Positions 13,039 to 26,076 of a DNA stretch of 64,000 nucleotides are shown one piece after another (position 1 is the first letter of the stretch; each line of letters begins with the position of its first letter). The notes beneath the pieces were generated by a model. The model was not told where the DNA came from. It searched no databases and saw nothing but the letters and a program-made list of their open reading frames with translations. The stretch lies in contig NW_027484923.1 in NCBI RefSeq assembly GCF_050908995.1, forward strand, positions 62,001 to 126,000. Direction: 5' to 3'. The stretch is from Andrena cerasifolii (taxonomy: Eukaryota; Arthropoda; Insecta; Hymenoptera; Andrenidae). A program made the position numbers and the translations under genes.

Positions 13039-14630
13039 GAATCCGATATTAGAACCGATATTCAAAAACCGATATTGGAGAACAAATATTGAAAAACTGA
13101 TATTGAAAAACCGATATTGAAAAACCTATATCGAATAACTGATATTGCAAAACCGATATTGAAAAACCGATATTGAATCCGATATTAGAACCGATATTCA
13201 AAAACCGATATTGGAGAACAAATATTGAAAAACTGATATTGAAAAACCGATATTGAAAAACCTATATCGAATAACTGATATTGCAAAACCGATATTGAAA
13301 AACCGATATTGAATCCGATATTAGAACCGATATTCAAAAACCGATATTGGAGAACAAATATTGAAAAACTGATATTGAAAAACCGATATTGAAAAACCTA
13401 TATCGAATAACTGATATTGCAAAACCGATATTGAAAAACCGATATTGAATCCGATATTAGAACCGATATTCAAAAACCGATATTGGAGAACAAATATTGA
13501 AAAACTGATATCGAAAAAATGATATTGAGAAACTGATATTGCAAAACCGATATTGTTCTAAACCGATATTGAATCCGATATTAGAACCGATATTCAAAAA
13601 CCGATATTGGAGAACAAATATTGAAAAACTGATATCGAAAAACTGATATTGAGAAACTGATATTGCAAAACCGATATTGTTCTAAACCGATATTCAAAAA
13701 CCGATATAGAAAAACAAATGTTGAAAAACTGATATCGAAAAACTGATATTGAAAAACCGATATTGAAAAACTGATGTTGAATCCGATATTAGAACCGATA
13801 TTCAAAAACCGATATTGGAGAACAAATATTGAAAAACTGATATTGAAAAACCGATATTGAAAAACCTATATCGAATAACTGATATTGCAAAACCGATATT
13901 GAAAAACCGATATTGAATCCGATATTAGAACCGATATTCAAAAACCGATATTGGAGAACAAATATTGAAAAACTGATATCGAAAAACTGATATCGAAAAA
14001 CTGATATTGAAAAACCGATATTGAAAAACCGATATTGAATCCGATATTAGAACCGATATTCAAAAACCGATATTGGAGAACAAATATTGAAAAACTGATA
14101 TTGAAAAACCGATATTGAAAAACAAATATTGAAAAACCGATATTGAAAAACTGATATCGAAAAACTGATATTGAGAAACTGATATTGCAAAACCGGTATT
14201 GTTCTAAACCGATATTGTAAAGCAAATATTGAAAAACTTATATCGAAAAACCGATATTGAAAAACCGATATTGAATCCGATATTAGAACCGATATTCAAA
14301 AACCGATATTGGAGAACAAATATTGAAAAACTGATATCGAAAAACTGATATCGAAAAACTGATATTGAAAAATCGATATTGAAAAACCGATATTGAATCC
14401 GATATTAGAACCGATATTCAAAAACCGATATTGGAGAACAAATATTGAAAAACTGATATTGAAAAACCGATATTGAAAAACAAATATTGAAAAACCGATA
14501 TTGAAAAACTGATATCGAAAAACTGATATTGAGAAACTGATATTGCAAAACCGGTATTGTTCTAAACCGATATTGTAAAGCAAATATTGAAAAACTTATA
14601 TCGAAAAACCGATATTGAAAAACCGATATT
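13039..14630. repeat. Cassette array A3: 136x3-124-208-136-122-236-122-236
   Basis: The s1 starts are 13039, 13175, 13311, 13447, 13571, 13779, 13915, 14037, 14273, 14395 and 14631, summing to 1592 bp. The 122+236 pair forms a 358-bp doublet present twice. The second C122 carries a GAAAAATCGATATT monomer (near 14369) absent from the first. The same difference marks the second doublet at 20123, 30606, 33579 and 62241, so doublet position 2 has its own lineage. Confidence 0.94.
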
Positions 14631-16624
14631 GAATCCGATATTAGAACCGATATTCAAAAACCGATATTGGAGAACAAATATTGAAAAACTGATATTGCAA
14701 ATCCGATATTGAATCCGATATTAGAACCGATATTGAAAAACCGATATTGTAAAGCAAATATTGAAAAACTGATATCGAAAAACTGATATTGAAAAACCGA
14801 TATTGAAAAACCGATATTGAAACCGATATTAGAACCGATATTGAAAAACAAATATTGAAAAACTGATATCGAAAAACTGATATTGAAAAACCGATATTGA
14901 AAAACCGATATTGAATCCGATATTAGAACCGATATTCAAAAACCGATATTGGAGAACAAATATTGAAAAACTGATATTGAAAACCCGATATTGAAAAACA
15001 AATATTGAAAAACCCATATTGAAAAACTGATATTGAAACCGATATTAGAACCGATATTCAAAAACCGATAATGGAGAACAAATATTGAAAAACTGATATT
15101 GAAAAACCGATATTGAAAAACAAATATTGAAAAACCGATATTGAAAAACCGATATTGAAAAACTTATATCGAAAAACTGATATTGCAAAACCGATATTGA
15201 AACCGATATTAGAACCGATATTGAAAAACCGATATTGAAAAACCGATATTGAAAAACCGATATTGAAACCGATATTAGAACCGATATTCAAAAACCGATA
15301 TTGAAAAACCGATATTCAAAAACCTATATCGAATAACTGATATTGCAAAACCGATATTGAAAAACCGATATTGAATCCGATATTAGAACCGATATTCAAA
15401 AACCGATATTGAAACCGATATTAGAACCGATATTGAAAAACCGATATTGAATCCGATATTAGAACCGATATTCAAAAACCGATATTGGAGAACAAATATT
15501 GAAAAACTGATATCGAAAAACTGATATCGAAAAACTGATATTGAAAAATCGATATTGAAAAACCGATATTGAATCCGATATTAGAACCGATATTCAAAAA
15601 CCGATATTGGAGAACAAATATTGAAAAACTGATATTGAAAAACCGATATTGAAAAACAAATATTGAAAAACCGATATTGAAAAACTGATATCGAAAAACT
15701 GATATTGAGAAACTGATATTGCAAAACCGGTATTGTTCTAAACCGATATTGTAAAGCAAATATTGAAAAACTTATATCGAAAAACCGATATTGAAAAACC
15801 GATATTGAATCCGATATTAGAACCGATATTCAAAAACCGATATTGGAGAACAAATATTGAAAAACTGATATTGCAAATCCGATATTGAATCCGATATTAG
15901 AACCGATATTGAAAAACCGATATTGTAAAGCAAATATTGAAAAACTGATATCGAAAAACTGATATTGAAAAACCGATATTGAAAAACCGATATTGAAACC
16001 GATATTAGAACCGATATTGAAAAACAAATATTGAAAAACTGATATCGAAAAACTGATATTGAAAAACCGATATTGAAAAACCGATATTGAATCCGATATT
16101 AGAACCGATATTCAAAAACCGATATTGGAGAACAAATATTGAAAAACTGATATTGAAAACCCGATATTGAAAAACAAATATTGAAAAACCCATATTGAAA
16201 AACTGATATTGAAACCGATATTAGAACCGATATTCAAAAACCGATAATGGAGAACAAATATTGAAAAACTGATATTGAAAAACCGATATTGAAAAACAAA
16301 TATTGAAAAACCGATATTGAAAAACCGATATTGAAAAACTTATATCGAAAAACTGATATTGCAAAACCGATATTGAAACCGATATTAGAACCGATATTGA
16401 AAAACCGATATTGAAAAACCGATATTGAAAAACCGATATTGAAACCGATATTAGAACCGATATTCAAAAACCGATATTGAAAAACCGATATTCAAAAACC
16501 TATATCGAATAACTGATATTGCAAAACCGATATTGAAAAACCGATATTGAATCCGATATTAGAACCGATATTCAAAAACCGATATTGAAACCGATATTAG
16601 AACCGATATTGAAAAACCGATATT
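14273..16624. repeat. 1176-bp tandem segmental duplication
   Basis: 14273-15448 and 15449-16624 are collinear at an offset of exactly 1176 bp. Each copy holds C122, C236, linker404, D338 and the first 76 bp of the I block. The first copy begins at the s1 of a cassette. The second is joined in mid-I, where m1 is followed by s1 (15449) instead of the expected m5. The second copy then continues into the rest of I (16625 onward). The junction lies at a monomer edge, as expected for unequal exchange inside repeats. Confidence 0.92.
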
Positions 16625-18560
16625 GGAGAACAAATATTGAAAAACTGATATTGAAAAACAAATATTGAAAAACTGATATCGAAAAACTGATATTGAAAAA
16701 CCGATATTGAAAAACCGATATTGAATCCGATATTAGAACCGATATTCAAAAACCGATATTGGAGAACAAATATTGAAAAACCGATATTGAAAAACCGATA
16801 TTGAAAAACAAATATTGAAGAACTGATATCGAAAAACTGATATTGAAAAACCGATATTGAAAAACCGATATTGAATCCGATATTAGAACCGATATTCAAA
16901 AACCGATATTGGAGAACAAATATTGAACAACTGATATTGAAAAACCGATATTGAAAAACCTATATCGAATAACTGATATTGCAAAACCGATATTGAAAAA
17001 CCGATATTGAATCCGATATTAGAACCGATATTCAAAAACCGATATTGGAGAACAAATATTGAAAAACTGATATTGAAAAACCGATATTGAAAAACCTATA
17101 TCGAATAACTGATATTGCAAAACCGATATTGAAAAACCGATATTGAATCCGATATTAGAACCGATATTCAAAAACCGATATTGGAGAACAAATATTGAAA
17201 AACTGATATCGAAAAAATGATATTGAGAAACTGATATTGCAAAACCGATATTGTTCTAAACCGATATTGAATCCGATATTAGAACCGATATTCAAAAACC
17301 GATATTGGAGAACAAATATTGAAAAACTGATATCGAAAAACTGATATTGAGAAACTGATATTGCAAAACCGATATTGTTCTAAACCGATATTCAAAAACC
17401 GATATAGAAAAACAAATGTTGAAAAACTGATATCGAAAAACTGATATTGAAAAACCGATATTGAAAAACTGATGTTGAATCCGATATTAGAACCGATATT
17501 CAAAAACCGATATTGGAGAACAAATATTGAAAAACTGATATTGAAAAACCGATATTGAAAAACCTATATCGAATAACTGATATTGCAAAACCGATATTGA
17601 AAAACCGATATTGAATCCGATATTAGAACCGATATTCAAAAACCGATATTGGAGAACAAATATTGAAAAACTGATATTGAAAAACCGATATTGAAAAACC
17701 TATATCGAATAACTGATATTGCAAAACCGATATTGAAAAACCGATATTGAATCCGATATTAGAACCGATATTCAAAAACCGATATTGGAGAACAAATATT
17801 GAAAAACTGATATCGAAAAAATGATATTGAGAAACTGATATTGCAAAACCGATATTGTTCTAAACCGATATTGAATCCGATATTAGAACCGATATTCAAA
17901 AACCGATATTGGAGAACAAATATTGAAAAACTGATATCGAAAAACTGATATTGAGAAACTGATATTGCAAAACCGATATTGTTCTAAACCGATATTCAAA
18001 AACCGATATAGAAAAACAAATGTTGAAAAACTGATATCGAAAAACTGATATTGAAAAACCGATATTGAAAAACTGATGTTGAATCCGATATTAGAACCGA
18101 TATTCAAAAACCGATATTGGAGAACAAATATTGAAAAACTGATATTGAAAAACCGATATTGAAAAACCTATATCGAATAACTGATATTGCAAAACCGATA
18201 TTGAAAAACCGATATTGAATCCGATATTAGAACCGATATTCAAAAACCGATATTGGAGAACAAATATTGAAAAACTGATATCGAAAAACTGATATCGAAA
18301 AACTGATATTGAAAAACCGATATTGAAAAACCGATATTGAATCCGATATTAGAACCGATATTCAAAAACCGATATTGGAGAACAAATATTGAAAAACTGA
18401 TAATGAAAACCCGATATTGAAAAACAAATATTGAAAAACCCATATTGAAAAACTGATATTGAAACCGATATTAGAACCGATATTCAAAAACCGATAATGG
18501 AGAACAAATATTGAAAAACTGATATTGCAAAACCGATATTGAAACCGATATTAGAACCGA
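16031..18560. repeat. Near-copy of bases 1-2530 (offset 16,030 bp)
   Basis: Linker tail, D338 (16211), I324 (16549), array A4 (s1 at 16873, then 136-136-124-208-136-136-124-208-136-122 to 18338), the 122-bp tail and the start of P match 1-2530 base for base over the stretches I compared, apart from scattered single changes. Examples: GAACAACTG here near 16926 against GAAAAACTG; the first copy has CCGTTATT near 499 and a TCGATATT near 1051 not found here. Colinearity ends inside P, where this copy lacks six monomers. Confidence 0.9.
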
Positions 18561-20480
18561 TATTGAAAAACCGATATTGAAAAACCGATATTGAAAAACC
18601 GATATTGTAAAGCAAATATTGAAAAACTGATATCGAAAAACTGATATTGAAAAACCGATATTGAAAAACCGATATTGAAACCGATATTAGAACCGATATT
18701 GAAAAACCGATATTGAATCCGATATTAGAACCGATATTCAAAAACCGATATTGGAGAACAAATATTGAAAAACTGATATTGAAAACCCGATATTGAAAAA
18801 CAAATATTGAAAAACCCATATTGAAAAACTGATATTGAAACCGATATTAGAACCGATATTCAAAAACCGATAATGGAGAACAAATATTGAAAAACTGATA
18901 TTGAAAAACCGATATTGAAAAACAAATATTGAAAAACCGATATTGAAAAACCGATATTGAAAAACTTATATCGAAAAACTGATATTGCAAAACCGATATT
19001 GAAACCGATATTAGAACCGATATTGAAAAACCGATATTGAAAAACCGATATTGAAAAACCGATATTGAAACCGATATTAGAACCGATATTCAAAAACCGA
19101 TATTGAAAAACCTATATCGAATAACTGATATTGCAAAACCGATATTGAAAAACCGATATTGAATCCGATATTAGAACCGATATTCAAAAACCGATATTGG
19201 AGAACAAATATTGAAAAACTGATATTGAAAAACCGATATTGAAAAACCTATATCGAATAACTGATATTGCAAAACCGATATTGAAAAACCGATATTGAAT
19301 CCGATATTAGAACCGATATTCAAAAACCGATATTGGAGAACAAATATTGAAAAACTGATATCGAAAAAATGATATTGAGAAACTGATATTGCAAAACCGA
19401 TATTGTTCTAAACCGATATTGAATCCGATATTAGAACCGATATTCAAAAACCGATATTGGAGAACAAATATTGAAAAACTGATATCGAAAAACTGATATT
19501 GAGAAACTGATATTGCAAAACCGATATTGTTCTAAACCGATATTCAAAAACCGATATAGAAAAACAAATGTTGAAAAACTGATATCGAAAAACTGATATT
19601 GAAAAACCGATATTGAAAAACTGATGTTGAATCCGATATTAGAACCGATATTCAAAAACCGATATTGGAGAACAAATATTGAAAAACTGATATTGAAAAA
19701 CCGATATTGAAAAACCTATATCGAATAACTGATATTGCAAAACCGATATTGAAAAACCGATATTGAATCCGATATTAGAACCGATATTCAAAAACCGATA
19801 TTGGAGAACAAATATTGAAAAACTGATATCGAAAAACTGATATCGAAAAACTGATATTGAAAAACCGATATTGAAAAACCGATATTGAATCCGATATTAG
19901 AACCGATATTCAAAAACCGATATTGGAGAACAAATATTGAAAAACTGATATTGAAAAACCGATATTGAAAAACAAATATTGAAAAACCGATATTGAAAAA
20001 CTGATATCGAAAAACTGATATTGAGAAACTGATATTGCAAAACCGGTATTGTTCTAAACCGATATTGTAAAGCAAATATTGAAAAACTTATATCGAAAAA
20101 CCGATATTGAAAAACCGATATTGAATCCGATATTAGAACCGATATTCAAAAACCGATATTGGAGAACAAATATTGAAAAACTGATATCGAAAAACTGATA
20201 TCGAAAAACTGATATTGAAAAATCGATATTGAAAAACCGATATTGAATCCGATATTAGAACCGATATTCAAAAACCGATATTGGAGAACAAATATTGAAA
20301 AACTGATATTGAAAAACCGATATTGAAAAACAAATATTGAAAAACCGATATTGAAAAACTGATATCGAAAAACTGATATTGAGAAACTGATATTGCAAAA
20401 CCGGTATTGTTCTAAACCGATATTGTAAAGCAAATATTGAAAAACTTATATCGAAAAACCGATATTGAAAAACCGATATT
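18339..20480. repeat. Tail, P block with 84-bp deletion, D324, cassette array A5
   Basis: The tail is 18339-18460. The P block (18461-18836) is 376 bp, exactly 84 bp (six 14-mers) shorter than P460: m1-m4-m1-m1-m12-m2 is missing between m2 and m7 near 18527. The deleted tract ends in m2 and is preceded by m2, so exchange between the two m2 copies would explain it. D324 is 18837-19160. Array A5 has s1 at 19161, 19297, 19421, 19629, 19765, 19887, 20123, 20245 and 20481 (136-124-208-136-122-236-122-236). Confidence 0.9.
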
Positions 20481-22681
20481 GAATCCGATATTAGAACCGA
20501 TATTCAAAAACCGATATTGGAGAACAAATATTGAAAAACTGATATTGCAAATCCGATATTGAATCCGATATTAGAACCGATATTGAAAAACCGATATTGT
20601 AAAGCAAATATTGAAAAACTGATATCGAAAAACTGATATTGAAAAACCGATATTGAAAAACCGATATTGAAACCGATATTAGAACCGATATTGAAAAACA
20701 AATATTGAAAAACTGATATCGAAAAACTGATATTGAAAAACCGATATTGAAAAACCGATATTGAATCCTATATTAGAACCGATATTCAAAAACCGATATT
20801 GGAGAACAAATATTGAAAAACTGATATTGAAAAACCGATATTGAAAAACCTATATCGAATAACTGATATTGCAAAACCGATATTGAAAAACCGATATTGA
20901 ATCCGATATTAGAACCGATATTCAAAAACCGATATTGGAGAACAAATATTGAAAAACTGATATTGAAAAACCGATATTGAAAAACCTATATCGAATAACT
21001 GATATTGCAAAACCGATATTGAAAAACCGATATTGAATCCGATATTAGAACCGATATTCAAAAACCGATATTGGAGAACAAATATTGAAAAACTGATATC
21101 GAAAAAATGATATTGAGAAACTGATATTGCAAAACCGATATTGTTCTAAACCGATATTGAATCCGATATTAGAACCGATATTCAAAAACCGATATTGGAG
21201 AACAAATATTGAAAAACTGATATCGAAAAACTGATATTGAGAAACTGATATTGCAAAACCGATATTGTTCTAAACCGATATTCAAAAACCGATATAGAAA
21301 AACAAATGTTGAAAAACTGATATCGAAAAACTGATATTGAAAAACCGATATTGAAAAACTGATATCGAAAAACTGATATCGAAAAACTGATATTGAAAAA
21401 CCGATATTGAAAAACCGATATTGAATCCGATATTAGAACCGATATTCAAAAACCGATATTGGAGAACAAATATTGAAAAACTGATAATGAAAACCCGATA
21501 TTGAAAAACAAATATTGAAAAACCCATATTGAAAAACTGATATTGAAACCGATATTAGAACCGATATTTAAAAACCGATAATGGAGAACAAATATTGAAA
21601 AACTGATATTGAAAAACCGATATTGAAAAACAAATATTGAAAAACCGATATTGAAAAACCGATATTGAAAAACTTATATCGAAAAACTGATATTGCAAAA
21701 CCGATATTGAAACCGATATTAGAACCGATATTGAAAAACCGATATTGAAAAACCGATATTGAAAAACCGATATTGAAAAACCGATATTGTAAAGCAAATA
21801 TTGAAAAACTGATATCGAAAAACTGATATTGAAAAACCGATATTGAAAAACCGATATTGGAACCGATATTAGAACCGATATTGAAAAACCGATATTGAAT
21901 CCGATATTAGAACCGATATTCAAAAACCGATATTGGAGAACAAATATTGAAAAACTGATATTGAAAACCCGATATTGAAAAACAAATATTGAAAAACCCA
22001 TATTGAAAAACTGATATTGAAACCGATATTAGAACCGATATTCAAAAACCGATAATGGAGAACAAATATTGAAAAACTGATATTGAAAAACCGATATTGA
22101 AAAACAAATATTGAAAAACCGATGTTGAAAAACCGATATTGAAAAACTTATATCGAAAAACTGATATTGCAAAACCGATATTGAAACCGATATTAGAACC
22201 GATATTGAAAAACCGATATTGAAAAACCGATATTGAAAAACCGATATTGAAACCGATATTAGAACCGATATTCAAAAACCGATATTGAAAAACCGATATT
22301 CAAAAACCTATATCGAATAACTGATATTGCAAAACCGATATTGAAAAACCGATATTGAATCCGATATTAGAACCGATATTCAAAAACCGATATTGAAACC
22401 GATATTAGAACCGATATTGAAAAACCGATATTGGAGAACAAATATTGAAAAACTGATATTGAAAAACAAATATTGAAAAACTGATATCGAAAAACTGATA
22501 TTTGAAAAACCGATATTGAAAAACCGATATTGAATCCGATATTAGAACCGATATTCAAAAACCGATATTGGAGAATAAATATTGAAAAACCGATATTGAA
22601 AAACCGATATTGAAAAACAAATATTGAAGAACTGATATCGAAAAACTGATATTGAAAAACCGATATTGAAAAACCGATATT
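20481..22681. repeat. Broken linker, short array with chimeric cassette, tail, P474, D338, I325
   Basis: The linker (20481-20762) is cut short and runs straight into s1 at 20763, whose copy has a private CCTATATTAG. Cassettes start at 20763, 20899, 21035 and 21159. The last is a 264-bp chimera: the first 194 bp of C208 joined to the last 70 bp of C122. Then come the tail (21423), P474 (21545, one extra m1), D338 (22019) and I325 (22357). Private changes include CCGATATTTAAAAACC near 21568 and GATGTTG near 22123. Confidence 0.88.
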
Positions 22682-24720
22682 GAATCCGATATTAGAACCG
22701 ATATTCAAAAACCGATATTGGAGAACAAATATTGAAAAACTGATATTGAAAAACCGATATTGAAAAACCTATATCGAATAACTGATATTGCAAAACCGAT
22801 ATTGAAAAACCGATATTGAATCCGATATTAGAACCGATATTCAAAAACCGATATTGGAGAACAAATATTGAAAAACTGATATTGAAAAACCGATATTGAA
22901 AAACCTATATCGAATAACTGATATTGCAAAACCGATATTGAAAAACCGATATTGAATCCGATATTAGAACCGATATTCAAAAACCGATATTGGAGAACAA
23001 ATATTGAAAAACTGATATCGAAAAACTGATATCGAATAACTGATATTGCAAAACCGATATTGAAAAACCGATATTGAATCCGATATTAGAACCGATATTC
23101 AAAAACCGATATTGGAGAACAAATATTGAAAAACTGATATTGAAAAACCGATATTGAAAAACCTATATCGAATAACTGATATTGCAAAACCGATATTGAA
23201 AAACCGATATTGAATCCGATATTAGAACCGATATTCAAAAACCGATATTGGAGAACAAATATTGAAAAACTGATATCGAAAAAATGATATTGAGAAACTG
23301 ATATTGCAAAACCGATATTGTTCTAAACCGATATTGAATCCGATATTAGAACCGATATTCAAAAACCGATATTGGAGAACAAATATTGAAAAACTGATAT
23401 CGAAAAACTGATATTGCAAAACCGATATTGAAACCGATATTAGAACCGATATTGAAAAACCGATATTGGAGAACAAATATTGAAAAACTGATATTGAAAA
23501 ACAAATATTGAAAAACTGATATCGAAAAACTGATATTGAAAAACCGATATTGAAAAACCGATATTGAATCCGATATTAGAACCGATATTCAAAAACCGAT
23601 ATTGGAGAACAAATATTGAAAAACCGATATTGAAAAACCGATATTGAAAAACAAATATTGAAGAACTGATATCGAAAAACTGATATTGAAAAACCGATAT
23701 TGAAAAACCGATATTGAATCCGATATTAGAACCGATATTCAAAAACCGATATTGGAGAACAAATATTGAAAAACTGATATTGAAAAACCGATATTGAAAA
23801 ACCTATATCGAATAACTGATATTGCAAAACCGATATTGAAAAACCGATATTGAATCCGATATTAGAACCGATATTCAAAAACCGATATTGGAGAACAAAT
23901 ATTGAAAAACTGATATTGAAAAACCGATATTGAAAAACCTATATCGAATAACTGATATTGCAAAACCGATATTGAAAAACCGATATTGAATCCGATATTA
24001 GAACCGATATTCAAAAACCGATATTGGAGAACAAATATTGAAAAACTGATATCGAAAAACTGATATCGAAAAACTGATATTGAAAAACCGATATTGAAAA
24101 ACCGATATTGAAACCGATATTAGAACCGATATTCAAAAACCGATATTGAAAAACCGATATTCAAAAACCTATATCGAATAACTGATATTGCAAAACCGAT
24201 ATTGAAAAACCGATATTGAATCCGATATTAGAACCGATATTCAAAAACCGATATTGGAGAACAAATATTGAAAAACTGATATCGAAAAACTGATATCGAA
24301 AAACTGATATTGAAAAACCGATATTGAAAAACCGATATTGAATCCGATATTAGAACCGATATTCAAAAACCGATATTGGAGAACAAATATTGAAAAACTG
24401 ATAATGAAAACCCGATATTGAAAAACAAATATTGAAAAACCCATATTGAAAAACTGATATTGAAACCGATATTAGAACCGATATTCAAAAACCGATAATG
24501 GAGAACAAATATTGAAAAACTGATATCGAAAAACTGATATTTGAAAAACCGATATTGAAAAACCGATATTGAATCCGATATTAGAACCGATATTCAAAAA
24601 CCGATATTGGAGAATAAATATTGAAAAACCGATATTGAAAAACCGATATTGAAAAACAAATATTGAAGAACTGATATCGAAAAACTGATATTGAAAAACC
24701 GATATTGAAAAACCGATATT
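22682..24720. repeat. Rearranged cassette region (136-136-122x-136-124, then mosaic)
   Basis: The s1 starts at 22682, 22818, 22954, 23076, 23212 and 23336 give 136-136-122x-136-124. C122x (s1-s3-m6-m5-m3-m3-m9-m7-m1) is a hybrid of the C122 front and the C136 back. At 23336 a C208 start switches after m3-m2 into an s2-led I block. Two more C136 (23716, 23852) and a C122 start (23988) run into a D-like end at 24110. At about 24470-24720 a D start (GATAATGG marker near 24497) jumps directly into the I block with the 15-bp monomer. There are at least three internal exchange points. Confidence 0.82.
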
Positions 24721-26076
24721 GAATCCGATATTAGAACCGATATTCAAAAACCGATATTGGAGAACAAATATTGAAAAACTGATATTGAAAAACCGATATT
24801 GAAAAACCTATATCGAATAACTGATATTGCAAAACCGATATTGAAAAACCGATATTGAATCCGATATTAGAACCGATATTCAAAAACCGATATTGGAGAA
24901 CAAATATTGAAAAACTGATATTGAAAAACCGATATTGAAAAACCTATATCGAATAACTGATATTGCAAAACCGATATTGAAAAACCGATATTGAATCCGA
25001 TATTAGAACCGATATTCAAAAACCGATATTGGAGAACAAATATTGAAAAACTGATATTGAAAAACCGATATTGAAAAACCTATATCGAATAACTGATATT
25101 GCAAAACCGATATTGAAAAACCGATACTGAATCCGATATTAGAACCGATATTCAAAAACCGATATTGGAGAACAAATATTGAAAAACTGATATCGAAAAA
25201 ATGATATTGAGAAACTGATATTGCAAAACCGATATTGTTCTAAACCGATATTGAATCCGATATTAGAACCGATATTCAAAAACCGATATTGGAGAACAAA
25301 TATTGAAAAACTGATATCGAAAAACTGATATTGAGAAACTGATATTGCAAAACCGATATTGTTCTAAACCGATATTCAAAAACCGATATAGAAAAACAAA
25401 TGTTGAAAAACTGATATCGAAAAACTGATATTGAAAAACCGATATTGAAAAACTGATGTTGAATCCGATATTAGAACCGATATTCAAAAACCGATATTGG
25501 AGAACAAATATTGAAAAACTGATATTGAAAAACCGATATTGAAAAACCTATATCGAATAACTGATATTGCAAAACCGATATTGAAAAACCGATATTGAAT
25601 CCGATATTAGAACCGATATTCAAAAACCGATATTGGAGAACAAATATTGAAAAACTGATATCGAAAAACTGATATCGAAAAACTGATATTGAAAAACCGA
25701 TATTGAAAAACCGATATTGAATCCGATATTAGAACCGATATTCAAAAACCGATATTGGAGAACAAATATTGAAAAACTGATATTGAAAAACCGATATTGA
25801 AAAACAAATATTGAAAAACCGATATTGAAAAACTGATATCGAAAAACTGATATTGAGAAACTGATATTGCAAAACCGGTATTGTTCTAAACCGATATTGT
25901 AAAGCAAATATTGAAAAACTTATATCGAAAAACCGATATTGAAAAACCGATATTGAATCCGATATTAGAACCGATATTCAAAAACCGATATTGGAGAACA
26001 AATATTGAAAAACTGATATCGAAAAACTGATATCGAAAAACTGATATTGAAAAATCGATATTGAAAAACCGATATT
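24721..26076. repeat. Cassette array A6: 136x3-124-208-136-122-236-122
   Basis: The s1 starts are 24721, 24857, 24993, 25129, 25253, 25461, 25597, 25719, 25955 and 26077. The order equals A3 but the final C236 is missing: C122 (25955) runs straight into linker404 at 26077. The offset to A3 and its following linker drops from 11,682 to 11,446 bp, exactly 236, so one whole cassette was lost or gained. A private GATACTG sits near 25127. Confidence 0.93.
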
